This document shows, piece after piece, positions 51,738 through 61,155 of a DNA stretch of 64,000 bases (its first letter is position 1; each line of letters opens with the position of its first letter). Below the pieces are notes generated by a model. It saw nothing but the letters and a program-made list of their open reading frames with translations, did not search any database and was not told the origin of the DNA. A program made the translations under genes and the position numbers. Origin of the DNA: Chloroflexota bacterium (lineage in GTDB: Bacteria; Chloroflexota; Anaerolineae; J102); NCBI GenBank assembly GCA_029782215.1, contig JAKOVD010000137.1, forward strand, positions 1 to 64,000. Direction: 5' to 3'.

Positions 51738-54700
51738 TCACCCTCGTGTGCCGCCAATGGCGCGCATTGTGCATACGGGACTGTCTGCATTGTCGGCGGT
51801 ACATTGCGGCGGCTCTGGGATAAGCCGGTTGATGGCCCGCTCGAAGGCTCTGATCTTCTCCGATATCTCGCCTACGCATAGGGAAGAGTCAAAAAGCATG
51901 GTACTCTTGATACCCATACGGAGTGTAGAACCATCAGGTAGGTCCACTATCAGCCGCGTCTTGCGCCCTGTAATCACAGTGTCTCCTGGTGCAATGTCAT
52001 ATTTCTGACCTTGCTCTAGCCTTCGAAACACCATGCCAGAACGGAGCGGTTGGCCTTCGCAATAGGTTGGCGTTTGTCCCAGCCAAGCATCACCCTTCAC
52101 GAAGTACACTTTGATGGCGCAACCGAGCCCGGAAGGATCGGTTAAGTTGATGGGGTCGTTCCAGACATACCCGTACAGGTTCGTGTCGCCTGCAGCGAAC
52201 CGGATCGGATCCTTTGCCGTCCACCGGCCGCTGCTGGGGTCGTAGTCCCTGGCCCCGAAGCGTGTGAGACTGGTGTGCCGATCGTAGAGGCCGCCGGCAA
52301 AGCCGAAAGGCTGGAAGCCGGGACGGGTGTCCAGCAGAACACTACCGAAGGTATCATAATCGAGGCGTTGGGCGATGGCGCCAGTGGCGGCGTTGACCAC
52401 CAGCCGGACGCTGCCCACCGGATCGTTGACGAACACATAGGTGTCGCCGTCCCTGACCATGTAGTCCGGGCCGTTGCCGTGGCTGGCGTAGACGAAACGA
52501 CTCACCATCCGGCTTGCCCCATCCAGCTCGGCCAGGATCATGTAGTTCTTGTAGAGGAAACCCTGCACCAGGACGCCGTCGACGCGCTTGCCCACGCGAC
52601 GGTTCAGCGCATCGATGACGTAGCTGACGGTGGTGCCATCGGGCTGGTCCACCGAGCGCAGGCTGCCCAATGGATCGTAGTTATAGGTTGTGGTCTTGCC
52701 CGCCGCTGTCTGTGTGCGCAGGTCGCCGTTCGCCGTATAGGTGAAGTGGGTTGCGCCGGCCTGGAGCAGCCGGTCCTGGTCATCGTAGGCGCTGGTCACA
52801 GCGCCGCCGGGCGTCGTGTAGGTGACACGGTTCCCGTTCAGGTCGTAGTCGTAACGGGCCGTCATCACCCCATCCTGGTGAACCTCCGACAGACGTCCGG
52901 CCTGGTCATAGACGTAACGATAGGTGTGCTTCACCCCGGAGATGGTCTCCGCCTTCTCGGTGATCCGGCCAACAAGATCGCGCGTGTAGATCGCATCAAA
53001 CAGGGTGGCGCCGCTGAAGGTCGCTCGATAACCGGTCAATTCGCCGAATGAGTTGTAGTGGCGCTCTGTGGTCACTCGTCCCGAGGTGGTGCCCATGATC
53101 TGACCGCTTGCCGGATCCCGGTTGATGAGCAGGTCGCCGGCCTGGACGGCATTTCTGTCGCCATCGTCCACAAAATGAACCGTGTGCGCTCCATTCACGC
53201 CGGTGGATGCGACTTCCAGGTCCGAGTCGAACGTATAGGTGATCGTCCCCGTGATGTCGCCGGACCAGTGTTCTTCGGTCAGGAAGCTGCCGCTGTACTT
53301 GAAGGTGCTGGCGTTCCCATCAGAGGTGCTGATGCCATCCAGATTGCCGGTGGCTGCGTCGTAGGTGTACGTGTAGGTGCGCTGGGGAATGGTGAGTGTG
53401 GCGAGGCGCCCGGCAGCGTCGTACGTACTCGCCACTTCCTCCCCCCCGGGCTGCTTCTCAAGTGTAGGCTGGCGATCCAGGTTGTAGCCGTAGGCAGTCT
53501 GCACCTCGTCCGGTCCTACAGGCGGTGGGTCGTAGGTGCTGGGCAGATTGACGGGTGTGTAGGTGAATCCATGGCTGGGGCGCGCCGGGGGGGTAATCGC
53601 AGTCGTGTTACCGGCGCCGTCATAGTCAAATCGCACCTCACGACCGTCGGAAAACACATTCTTCACCTCCCTCCCGGCCCCGTCGTACCTGAACTGCAGG
53701 CTGTGCTGGATCGGATCGAGCAGGCTCGCCAGATAGCCGCCAGCGCCGTAACCCAACACCGTCTTGCGCATTTCCTCACCGCTCCCGTGCGTCAGGGTGG
53801 CAAGCCGGCCCTGTGGGTCGTATACGAACTCCATCGGAAACCACCCACGGTTCCGGATCTGCACCATGTGGCCGTTCTCGTCGTATTGGAGCGCCATCCG
53901 GCGCCCTTCAGGAGTCGTTGTGGTTAGCGTGCGAGTCCCGCCATCGTAGACGCTCACGTAGCGATTGCCGTTGATGGTGATGGTGGTTGTGAGCGCCTTG
54001 AGGGCTTGAATGTTTCCGGCAGATGCGTACTGAGCCGTCACCTCCGATGTGGCAGACCAGGTGGGACCGATTGGCAGGGCCAGCTCTGCGCGCTTCGTGA
54101 CCGGCGCCAGCATCCCCCAGCGCGGGTCGGGACCGTTGCTGGCGCGCAAGACCATGCCGTCGGTGAAGGTGATGATCGTGCTGGCGTCCACGCCGTATTC
54201 GACGTGATTCGACAACCCACCGGGAAAGGTCACCCTGAGCCGCCGCTCCCCTTTCTTGTAGGTCTCTTCCCGGTATCGGGTGGTGCGACCCAGCGCCGTG
54301 GTGAGCGTCACCTCACTGCCCCGGGTGACGTCGCCGGTGGGCAGCACCTTGGTTCGATGCAGGGTCTTGGAGCCGCCCGCCGGGTCCTCGGCCTTCACCA
54401 GCAAGCCCAGGTCGTCGTAGGTGTAGCTGTAGGTGTAGCCACGCGGATCGGTGCGCGAACTGAGCAAGCCGTCGAACGTGTAGCCGAAATGGGTGGTTTC
54501 GCCCGCCGGGTTGGTGATGGTGGCAAGGTACCCGTTGGCATCCAGTGTGAGCTCCGTCCGCTGCCCGTAAGGCCCCACGATGGCAGCGGGATTCCCATCG
54601 GCGTCGCGCACGATACGGGTGATGTTGCCGTCGCCGTCGGTCTCGGACACCAACCGTCCCTGGTCATCATATCCGAACTCGTGAAGCGGCGAACCGGTGA

Positions 54701-57700
54701 GAGTGTTCACCGTTCGCTGGAGGCGGCCGTCGGCATCAAACCGGTGGAGTTGTTGGCCATCTTCGGCTGGAATGGCCAGCTCGCTGTCCGTCACTCCCGG
54801 CATGGGCCAATGGAGACGGCGGATGCGGTGTTGCTCACCCACCGCCACATACAGGGCGCCATCCGGTCCGATGTCAAGGCCGCGCGGGGAGAGCTGGGCT
54901 TCTGTTGAAAGAATGTCATCGCCGTTGAAAGACGTCAGATTTCGCCCCCGGCCCGCCACCGTGCTGATGATACCATCCGATCTTACCCTGCGGATGCGGC
55001 CTTGTCCGATATCGCTGATGTAGACGCTGCCGTCAACGGCCACGGCGATGGACTCGGGGTCGTCCAGTCGCGCGGATGTTGCGGGGCCGCCGTCACCGAG
55101 GGGCGCGGTCAAGGTTGAACCGGCCACCGTCGTGATCATGCCGTCCGGCTTGACGCGCCGGACACGCGAGCACAATGGATTTCCGGGGTCGTAGCCCCCT
55201 GAATGGGCGATGTAGACGCTGCCGTCTGGCCCCAGGGCCACATCCGTGACGGCGCACAGCCAGGCAGCGGTCGCCGGGCCATCATCGCCCAGACCGCTCT
55301 GCAGGGTCCCCTTGCCGGCAAACGTCTCGATGACGCCGTCTGGCGCCACCCGGCGCACACGTCCCGTCCATGCGTTCGAACCTTGCTCCGCAATGTACAG
55401 GCTGCCATCACGCCCTACCGCGACACCCATGGGGCCGTATAACCTTGCCTGCGTGGCCGGCAGGCCGTCTCCGCGCCCGTCGACTGGGCTGCCGCCGCCG
55501 GCCACGGTGGTGACCGTGCCGTCTCGGGCCACCCGGAGCACACGGCCGCCATGGGTGTCGGCGATGTACAGACTGCCATCAGGACCCACATCAAGGTCGT
55601 TGGGGAACTCGCCGATGCCGGTGCCGGGAACGGTGGAAATGATCCCGGCCGTGCTGATATGGCGCACCCTGGTCGACTCAGCCTCGTAGAAGCTGCCGTC
55701 CGGCGCCACGGCCACAGCGCGCGGGTAGTTCAAATCCGCTTTGAGAGCTGGTGTACCGTCGGTCCCCCCCTGCCCGCCGCCCGCCACCGTACCGATGGTC
55801 GGATGATCGACCTGGCGCCGTGCGCCGTCGCCCGGATAGAGCACACGCGTCGTCGGATCATAGGTATGCTGCACGTCCAGGCTCCAACCACCCATGCCCT
55901 GACGCCGGGCGTCCCAGACGCGGAACTGGCCGTTATGGTCTTGCCACAATGTCATCTCGCCCCGCGCCGGGTCGCCGGTGATCGTGCCGCCGCCGTTGTA
56001 GCCGAAGCGATCGGTCGCCAGGTACTCCATGGGGTAGACGTAGCCGATGCGTACTGTGTAGGGCTGGCCGCCCTGCACCTGGCGGCCATAGGCGTCCAGA
56101 CCGTCCCAGGTGAAGCGGAAGGTCAGATTGGGAACGGGCGCAAAGGAACGTGGTGCCTTGTCGGTACCTGCCACGGAAACGACCAGGTCCACCCTTTTTA
56201 GGTTATTTGGCAGAGTGTCCTTGGTTAGGACGATGTCGAGGGTGCGTGCGTACTTGTAGCCGAAGGTGCGGCTGGTGTCGTAGTGCAGCCGGTAGGGCGT
56301 GCCGGTCACCGGCACGTCTTCACCGAGCGTCTGGTTCTGGCAGGCGATGGTCGAAGAGCCTGTGCTTTCGCAGGTCCCTTCGAAGAACTCAGGCGCCGGA
56401 TCGGGTGTATCGGGGCGCTCACAAACGTCGTTAAGGCAGCGGGTCGCCCAGTTGGCATCCCAACTGGAGAAATGCAGGACACGGTAGCGCCACAGACTCT
56501 TGCCTGCAGGGTAGAGCGCGGCCATCCGGGCGCGTTCGGCGTCGCTGATGCCCCATTTCGCCAGCGTTGCCGGCGGGTCGGCCACCCCGTCCCCGGTCAC
56601 ATCCAGCTCGGCCATGCCGCCGCCGATGGCGACGATCATCAGGACGATGCCGCTCTCCGAAGGCACCCAGGCTGCCTTGGCTTTGTCATAGTAGCCTACC
56701 GGGACCGTCGTTCCCGCCGGAAAGTCCAGGAAATTGTCGACGTAGCTGATCACTGGCCGGTCAAAGACCACGTCCTGGGCGCCAGCGGCCAGCGCTTCGT
56801 CGGCCGAGAACTCCACGGCGTAGGTGTAGCCCACATTCGGCGGCAGCTCCGCCGGCATCGCCCTGGGGCCGGTCTCGCCTGTAGTGTACTCCGTGGCCCG
56901 GACGTTGAGGGTAGAAAGCGCAACCTGGGCGGCAGGTCCACCGGTGGCAAGCGTCATGGCCGCGTGTACCCCGGGGGGAAAGAGGAGGGTTGCCCGGCGC
57001 GACCCATCCGTGTCGCTGATGACACTCCCCTGGGCGACCTGGAAGCCAGTCGCTCCGCTCATATCGACATGGGTCACCTGCAGGTCCAATGGGATGAGCA
57101 CAGCGTCGGGCGCCCACATGTAGTCCTGCCAGGGTGTGTTCAACTGGCGCTGCAGGGGAAGGAAACCGGTCTTCTCGTATTGGATGGTCAGCAGCCCGCC
57201 GCCGTTCACGACCATGTCGAACATGCCATCTGCCCGGCTGAGGGTCTGGCCCAGCTCCGGGTGATCCAGGATGCTGATGCCCACCCCGGGCAGGGGCTGT
57301 TCCTCCCGAGTCAGCACGCGGCCGCGCAGCACCGCCGTGCGCGTCATCGCGATCGTTCCCGGCTGGACTCCCGTCTGGATGGGATGATCGCCTGTATACA
57401 GGAACTCCGTGGCGAAGTGCAGATTGGCGGCGACGGTCCCGTCGAGGGGCGGGGCCTCCCGCAGAGGGATCACGGCATTGCGCTTCACGCACGGCAGGTA
57501 GATGGTGATAAACGCGCCCCCACCCATCGCATAGGCCCGTTTTGCCTCTTCGCGCCGCGCTGTTTCCGCGCCCAATGGGCGATTAGGAGGAGTTCGCTCG
57601 AAGTCCGCAGCCGCAAGAACTCCGGTCGCAGATGGATTTAGGTCAGGCGCCGCCGCGACGGGCTGCGGCAGGCCAACTTCGGACCCGGTCGGCGGTGAGG

Positions 57701-57770
57701 CGGGCGAAACCTGCGCTCTGGTGAGCAGACAGATCAGAGCAAGCAGAACAACAGACCATCGCGCAGCCAT
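51738..57770 (-). CDS. Giant exported NHL-RHS repeat protein with FecR-like C-terminal tip
   Basis: A 2010-residue protein; its ATG follows AGGAGGT. It has a signal peptide (VVLLALICLLTRA). A carboxypeptidase-regulatory-like domain lies near residues 145-215 (GRVLTREEQPLPGVGISILD). NHL propeller repeats span about 650-990 (GDGGPATSARLDDPESIAVA). YD/RHS repeats span about 1000-1815, and the RHS core ends DPINLTDPSGLG near 1880. The last 120 residues are unlike known toxin tips; QKYDIAPGDTVITGRKTRLI and VDLPDGSTLRMG look FecR-like, ending CTMRAIGGTRG. In RHS proteins the core shell encloses the C-terminal region. No immunity gene is adjacent. Confidence 0.85.
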   Translation of the reverse strand: MAARWSVVLLALICLLTRAQVSPASPPTGSEVGLPQPVAAAPDLNPSATGVLAAADFERTPPNRPLGAETARREEAKRAYAMGGGAFITIYLPCVKRNAVIPLREAPPLDGTVAANLHFATEFLYTGDHPIQTGVQPGTIAMTRTAVLRGRVLTREEQPLPGVGISILDHPELGQTLSRADGMFDMVVNGGGLLTIQYEKTGFLPLQRQLNTPWQDYMWAPDAVLIPLDLQVTHVDMSGATGFQVAQGSVISDTDGSRRATLLFPPGVHAAMTLATGGPAAQVALSTLNVRATEYTTGETGPRAMPAELPPNVGYTYAVEFSADEALAAGAQDVVFDRPVISYVDNFLDFPAGTTVPVGYYDKAKAAWVPSESGIVLMIVAIGGGMAELDVTGDGVADPPATLAKWGISDAERARMAALYPAGKSLWRYRVLHFSSWDANWATRCLNDVCERPDTPDPAPEFFEGTCESTGSSTIACQNQTLGEDVPVTGTPYRLHYDTSRTFGYKYARTLDIVLTKDTLPNNLKRVDLVVSVAGTDKAPRSFAPVPNLTFRFTWDGLDAYGRQVQGGQPYTVRIGYVYPMEYLATDRFGYNGGGTITGDPARGEMTLWQDHNGQFRVWDARRQGMGGWSLDVQHTYDPTTRVLYPGDGARRQVDHPTIGTVAGGGQGGTDGTPALKADLNYPRAVAVAPDGSFYEAESTRVRHISTAGIISTVPGTGIGEFPNDLDVGPDGSLYIADTHGGRVLRVARDGTVTTVAGGGSPVDGRGDGLPATQARLYGPMGVAVGRDGSLYIAEQGSNAWTGRVRRVAPDGVIETFAGKGTLQSGLGDDGPATAAWLCAVTDVALGPDGSVYIAHSGGYDPGNPLCSRVRRVKPDGMITTVAGSTLTAPLGDGGPATSARLDDPESIAVAVDGSVYISDIGQGRIRRVRSDGIISTVAGRGRNLTSFNGDDILSTEAQLSPRGLDIGPDGALYVAVGEQHRIRRLHWPMPGVTDSELAIPAEDGQQLHRFDADGRLQRTVNTLTGSPLHEFGYDDQGRLVSETDGDGNITRIVRDADGNPAAIVGPYGQRTELTLDANGYLATITNPAGETTHFGYTFDGLLSSRTDPRGYTYSYTYDDLGLLVKAEDPAGGSKTLHRTKVLPTGDVTRGSEVTLTTALGRTTRYREETYKKGERRLRVTFPGGLSNHVEYGVDASTIITFTDGMVLRASNGPDPRWGMLAPVTKRAELALPIGPTWSATSEVTAQYASAGNIQALKALTTTITINGNRYVSVYDGGTRTLTTTTPEGRRMALQYDENGHMVQIRNRGWFPMEFVYDPQGRLATLTHGSGEEMRKTVLGYGAGGYLASLLDPIQHSLQFRYDGAGREVKNVFSDGREVRFDYDGAGNTTAITPPARPSHGFTYTPVNLPSTYDPPPVGPDEVQTAYGYNLDRQPTLEKQPGGEEVASTYDAAGRLATLTIPQRTYTYTYDAATGNLDGISTSDGNASTFKYSGSFLTEEHWSGDITGTITYTFDSDLEVASTGVNGAHTVHFVDDGDRNAVQAGDLLINRDPASGQIMGTTSGRVTTERHYNSFGELTGYRATFSGATLFDAIYTRDLVGRITEKAETISGVKHTYRYVYDQAGRLSEVHQDGVMTARYDYDLNGNRVTYTTPGGAVTSAYDDQDRLLQAGATHFTYTANGDLRTQTAAGKTTTYNYDPLGSLRSVDQPDGTTVSYVIDALNRRVGKRVDGVLVQGFLYKNYMILAELDGASRMVSRFVYASHGNGPDYMVRDGDTYVFVNDPVGSVRLVVNAATGAIAQRLDYDTFGSVLLDTRPGFQPFGFAGGLYDRHTSLTRFGARDYDPSSGRWTAKDPIRFAAGDTNLYGYVWNDPINLTDPSGLGCAIKVYFVKGDAWLGQTPTYCEGQPLRSGMVFRRLEQGQKYDIAPGDTVITGRKTRLIVDLPDGSTLRMGIKSTMLFDSSLCVGEISEKIRAFERAINRLIPEPPQCTADNADSPVCTMRAIGGTRG

Positions 57771-58061
57771 CCTGCACCTCCTGCAAAACGCGGCAGCCGG
57801 TTACCAACCCAGATCGGTTTCGAGCCTCAAATCGGCTGCACATACGCCTGTTCATCACCTTCTCGCTGGAAGTGTCGCCTACGTCATGACGCCAATGCCA
57901 TAGTCCAGCCTATTTGTACACTGTATCACAACCGCAGTGCTTTGACAGGAAACTAGGCTCCAATCCCACCGCTGGCTGATACCGGCCGGCGCCATGGGCG
58001 CCAGGCTTGGTCCAGCCAATAGGACCGTGACAGGCTTGAGGTACGTGCGAGAGCCCGGCTG
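57771..58061. other. Spacer between DNA methyltransferase and RHS gene, no gene seen
   Basis: Contains the RHS start region at the left and the 3' side of the methyltransferase at the right. No hairpin with U-tract was seen. Confidence 0.35.
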
Positions 58062-58961
58062 TCAGGATTGGGGACCGCCCACCCCGTTGGCGATGCGGCG
58101 CCGCGCCAGCTCCGCATAAGCCGGGTCCAGCTCGTAGCCCACATAGTGGCGCCCCGCCTGCAGGGCGGCAATGGCCGTCGAGCCGCTACCCAGGAACGGG
58201 TCAAGGACGACATCGTCCTTGAAGGTGTAGAGCTCGATCAGCCGGCGCGGCAGCTCGACCGGAAAGGGCGCCGGATGGCCAACCCGGCGCGCCGATTCGG
58301 TCGGAAACCGCCAGATGCTCTTGGTCCATTCCAGGAAGTCGTCACGGCTGATGGTCGACTCCCGGCCCTTGCCGGGTCGCTGGAAGCGGTCGCGGGAGTA
58401 CACCAGGATGTATTCATGCGTGTCGCGGATAGTGGGATTGCTGGCGGAACGCCAGCTTCCCCAGGCGGTGCTGGCGCCGGCGCTGGACCCCTTGTCCCAT
58501 ACGATCTCCCCGCGCATGAGGAAGCCTTCCTCGTGCATGACCTGGTTGATGTAGCTGCTCAGCGGGATGTAGGGTTTGCGCCCCAGGTTGGCGACGTTGA
58601 TGCAGGCCCTGCCCCCGGGCGTCAGCACCCGGTAGGTCTCGCGAAAGACGCCGCGCAGCAGGTCCAGGTACTCCTTTAGGGTCAGGTCGGCGTCGTAGTC
58701 CTTACGGGCGTTGTAGGGCGGCGACGTCACCATCAGGTGGACGCAGGCGTCGGGAAGGGCGGTCATGGCCCTGCTGTCGCCCACCTGCACGGTGTCGAGC
58801 ACCTCGGACGGAACCGGCTGCTCCACCGCCGCCGCACCCTCTGCCTGCGGGGCCTGATCGCCGTACATCCTGCCGGCATAGAAGTAGCTGGCATCGTGCG
58901 CAATGCGCCCGGCCGTGCCGAAGGTGGAGGTTTGGGTGCTGCGTGAGCGCTGGCGGGCCAT
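58062..58961 (-). CDS. Site-specific DNA methyltransferase (beta-class, TSPPY type)
   Basis: A 299-residue enzyme. The catalytic motif IV is TSPPYNARKDYDAD near residue 78, and motif I is DPFLGSGSTAIAALQAGRHY with VGYELDP near 245-275. Motif IV precedes motif I (beta order). TSPPY favours N4-cytosine methylation, though N6-adenine is not excluded. No restriction gene is adjacent, so it is probably an orphan (regulatory) methyltransferase. The first 35 residues look less conserved. It has no clear ribosome-binding site. Confidence 0.85.
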   Translation of the reverse strand: MARQRSRSTQTSTFGTAGRIAHDASYFYAGRMYGDQAPQAEGAAAVEQPVPSEVLDTVQVGDSRAMTALPDACVHLMVTSPPYNARKDYDADLTLKEYLDLLRGVFRETYRVLTPGGRACINVANLGRKPYIPLSSYINQVMHEEGFLMRGEIVWDKGSSAGASTAWGSWRSASNPTIRDTHEYILVYSRDRFQRPGKGRESTISRDDFLEWTKSIWRFPTESARRVGHPAPFPVELPRRLIELYTFKDDVVLDPFLGSGSTAIAALQAGRHYVGYELDPAYAELARRRIANGVGGPQS

Positions 58962-58970
58962 GAACGAACT

Positions 58971-59018
58971 ACACGTTAGAACGTTGAAACGTTCGAACGT
59001 TCGAACGTTCCAACGTCC
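58971..59018. repeat. AACGTT palindromic tandem repeat
   Basis: GAACGTTGAAACGTTCGAAC then GTTCGAACGTTCCAACGTC are iterations of a palindromic AACGTTCG unit. The repeat forms the end of the tag coding region and encodes its last residues (GTFERSNVSTF). Confidence 0.75.
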
Positions 59019-59572
59019 CGGTGGCGGAAACAGGTGACGACGTGGTCGTTGACCATGCCTACGGCCTGCATGAAGGCGTAACAGATGGTGGGGCCCACGA
59101 AGCGGAAACCTCGCTTGAGCAGCTCTTTGCTCATGGCCTGCGACTCCGCCGTCTGAGCGGGCAGTTCCCCAAGCTCACGCCAGGCGTTCTGGCGCGGTTG
59201 TCCGTCCACGAAGCGCCAGATCCAGGCGTCGAAGCTGCCGTATTCCTGTTGGACGGCAAGGAAGGCCTGGGCGTTCGTGACCGCCGCCCGCACCTTGGCG
59301 CGGTTGCGGACGATGCCGGGGTTCGCCAACAGGGCAGCGACCTTGCCCTCATCGTAGGTCGCCACGAGAGCGGGGTCAAACCCGTCGAAGGCCGCCCGGT
59401 AGGCAGGGCGCTTCTTCAGGATCGTGGACCAGCTCAAGCCCGCCTGGGCGCCCTCCAGGATCAGCATCTCGAACAACCTGAGGTCGTCGTGCACGGGGAC
59501 GCCCCATTCCTCATCGTGGTAGGCCAGGTAGAGGGGATCGCTCCCCGCCCAGGCGCAGCGTTCACGGGTCAT
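58976..59572 (-). CDS. tag: DNA-3-methyladenine glycosylase I
   Basis: A 198-residue protein from ATG 59572. The start RCAWAGSDPLYLAYHDEEWG is the Tag zinc-finger/helical signature, with the central EGAQAGLSWSTILKKRPAY and GFRFVGPTICYAFMQAVGMV stretches. Ligand residues of the Tag family are seen (Cys near the N-terminus, His and CFRH near the end). It removes 3-methyladenine from DNA. The last 11 residues come from an AACGTT repeat, so the natural end may have been shorter. Its start overlaps the upstream methyltransferase gene by four bases. Confidence 0.92.
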   Translation of the reverse strand: MTRERCAWAGSDPLYLAYHDEEWGVPVHDDLRLFEMLILEGAQAGLSWSTILKKRPAYRAAFDGFDPALVATYDEGKVAALLANPGIVRNRAKVRAAVTNAQAFLAVQQEYGSFDAWIWRFVDGQPRQNAWRELGELPAQTAESQAMSKELLKRGFRFVGPTICYAFMQAVGMVNDHVVTCFRHRDVGTFERSNVSTF

Positions 59573-60282
59573 ATGGGTCTCCCGGCGGTCTTGCGGACGA
59601 TGACCTGTCCGCCCTTGTGCAGCAAAGTGAGCTGGTCGGCAAACGCGTTGAGGAACAGGTCGATGGCCGCCTGCGGCCGCGCCATGGGGGGCAGCTCTGG
59701 GTGCCAGAGATAATCGTCGAAGAGGAGCACGCCGTCCACCTTGAGCAGCCGCCAGCTGGCGACGGCATCCATGAGCACGTTCAGGGCGCGGTGGCTGCCG
59801 TCGATGAAGATGAGGTCGTAGGTCTCCGGCGCCAGGGTGACGAGGAGGTCCTCGGACGGCCCCTTGAGCTTCGTCACCTGGTGGCTGTGCCCGCAAACCC
59901 GCATGTTATGGTCAAAGCGCGGCTCCCCACCCAGCCGGGTGAACGGGTCGATGCACGTGATCGAGGCTGCGGGGCCGGTCAGAACGTTGTCCAGGAACCA
60001 GAGCGCCGAACAACCCTCGAAACTGCCGATCTCCAACGCCTGCAGACCGGGCCTTCCCTGGCAATCCGCCAGGTGTTCCTTCCACACCGGGGCGCTCCAG
60101 CTTACGGAGTCGAAGGTCAGGGAGACCCCCGCCTCGTCTTGCAGCCGGCGGCGCAGGGCTGACTCTCCGATCGCGGTCAACGGTCGTTCGAGCGTCTGCT
60201 CAGCAGCCGCGGCCGCCTGCTGCACCTTGCGCAGAGCCTTGATGGTGTTCAGACCAATGGTGAACGCCAGTGGGTTGCGCAC
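59569..60282 (-). CDS. Class I SAM-dependent methyltransferase (Methyltransf_24 type)
   Basis: A 237-residue protein. The SAM-binding motif I is ALEIGSFEGCSALWFLDNVL, followed by ITCIDPF, and the acidic catalytic region DLIFIDGSHRALNVLMDAVA with GVLLFDDYLW. The family methylates sugars, glycopeptides or related acceptors; the substrate is unknown here. The first 45 residues form a basic helix (LAFTIGLNTIKALRKVQQ). Confidence 0.82.
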   Translation of the reverse strand: MRNPLAFTIGLNTIKALRKVQQAAAAAEQTLERPLTAIGESALRRRLQDEAGVSLTFDSVSWSAPVWKEHLADCQGRPGLQALEIGSFEGCSALWFLDNVLTGPAASITCIDPFTRLGGEPRFDHNMRVCGHSHQVTKLKGPSEDLLVTLAPETYDLIFIDGSHRALNVLMDAVASWRLLKVDGVLLFDDYLWHPELPPMARPQAAIDLFLNAFADQLTLLHKGGQVIVRKTAGRPI

Positions 60283-60294
60283 GACGAGCCGGTG

Positions 60295-60480
60295 CTATGC
60301 CTTGCCGCCCGTGGCGCGATCGTAGAGCCAGACCAGCAAGACGCCGACGGCCAGGCCGATGGGAATGCCGAAGCCGAAGCTGTCAATGGCAATGCCGATG
60401 AAGAAGCCCAGGGTCAGACCGATGCCAATGCCGACGGCGAACCTGGCGGAGGGCCGGCTGTTCTCTGGTTGTGGCGTCAT
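60295..60480 (-). CDS. Small hydrophobic membrane protein
   Basis: A 61-residue protein from ATG 60480; the frame extends to 60543 without a better start. Two close helices (FAVGIGIGLTLGFFIGIAID and IPIGLAVGVLLVWLYDRATG) are Gly-rich. Function unknown. It lies 35 bases downstream of dodecin on the same strand. Confidence 0.5.
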   Translation of the reverse strand: MTPQPENSRPSARFAVGIGIGLTLGFFIGIAIDSFGFGIPIGLAVGVLLVWLYDRATGGKA

Positions 60481-60514
60481 GTCTGGACCTGTGGGCGAAG
60501 GAAGGGTGTCGTCT

Positions 60515-60736
60515 CTACTCTTCCTGCCCGTCGTCCAGCACAAACCCGACCTCGACCGTCACCTGCCACTGCTGGACCTTGCCGTTGGCAATACTCCCGC
60601 GCGTGTCGATGACCTGGAACCAGCGCAGGTTGCGGACCGTTCTGGCTGCGCGTTCCAGGGCATTGTTGACGGCCTCTTCCATGCTGACGTTTGACGTGCC
60701 GGTCAGCTTGATGTGCTTGAAGACAGGATCGCTCAT
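60515..60736 (-). CDS. Dodecin (flavin-binding)
   Basis: A 73-residue protein of the dodecin family. The pattern [40 protein letters not shown] and [13 protein letters not shown] matches bacterial dodecins, with the conserved Trp (LRWFQV) that stacks on flavin. It stores or buffers riboflavin or FMN as a dodecamer. The start is ATG 60736. Confidence 0.92.
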   Translation of the reverse strand: MSDPVFKHIKLTGTSNVSMEEAVNNALERAARTVRNLRWFQVIDTRGSIANGKVQQWQVTVEVGFVLDDGQEE

Positions 60737-60839
60737 GGCTTATGTTCCTTGACGAAGGCTAGGATGAGAACAACGGTGGGGCAGGCCGCCTCAACCGTCC
60801 ATCCCGATTATAGCCTGGAGAGGGCCGCCCGCCCATCCC
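60737..60839. other. Spacer upstream of dodecin, no gene seen
   Basis: Contains the presumed dodecin promoter region. No clear gene. Confidence 0.3.
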
Positions 60840-60976
60840 CATGCATTGCCGCAGAGAGAACGTCTTCCTGGGACCGCCGAGCCCCAGCTCGGCGCAGTCG
60901 CCCTCCCCACGCATCGCCGCAAAGACGAGCGCCCCTCCGGGATCGCCGAGCCCCGGTTCGGCGCAACGGCCTCCAC
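60840..60976. repeat. 68-69-bp tandem duplication carrying hairpins
   Basis: Two copies start at CATGCATTGCCGC (60840) and CACGCATCGCCGC (60908). Each contains an inverted repeat, GCCGAGCCCCAGCTCGGC and GCCGAGCCCCGGTTCGGC. The copies differ at many positions, so the duplication is old or the family is divergent. Confidence 0.65.
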
Positions 60977-60989
60977 GCCTGGATGGGCG

Positions 60990-61030
60990 CACCAAAAGCA
61001 AAGGACGCAGCCAACCTTCGCTGCGTCCTT
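60990..61030 (-). terminator. Intrinsic terminator of the protease gene
   Basis: Arms AAGGACGCAG (61001-61010) and CTGCGTCCTT (61021-61030) are perfect. On the minus strand the hairpin is followed by TGCTTTTGG. It lies about 125 bases downstream of the protease stop. Confidence 0.6.
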
Positions 61031-61155
61031 CCTGACTCTGACCCTTTCTCAGTGTAGTTTGGCGGCTGCGCGGCGGACCTTCTCATCTTCCCGCCGGCAG
61101 AGGTCACGACCCTGGCGGCGAATTCGGTAGCCAGGTCGCTTGCACCTGCCGGTGA

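Noticed and set aside
51738..52140. Polymorphic toxin at the RHS C-terminus
   Set aside because: No nuclease, deaminase or ADP-ribosyltransferase motif is visible, and no immunity gene lies downstream. A FecR-like reading is better supported.
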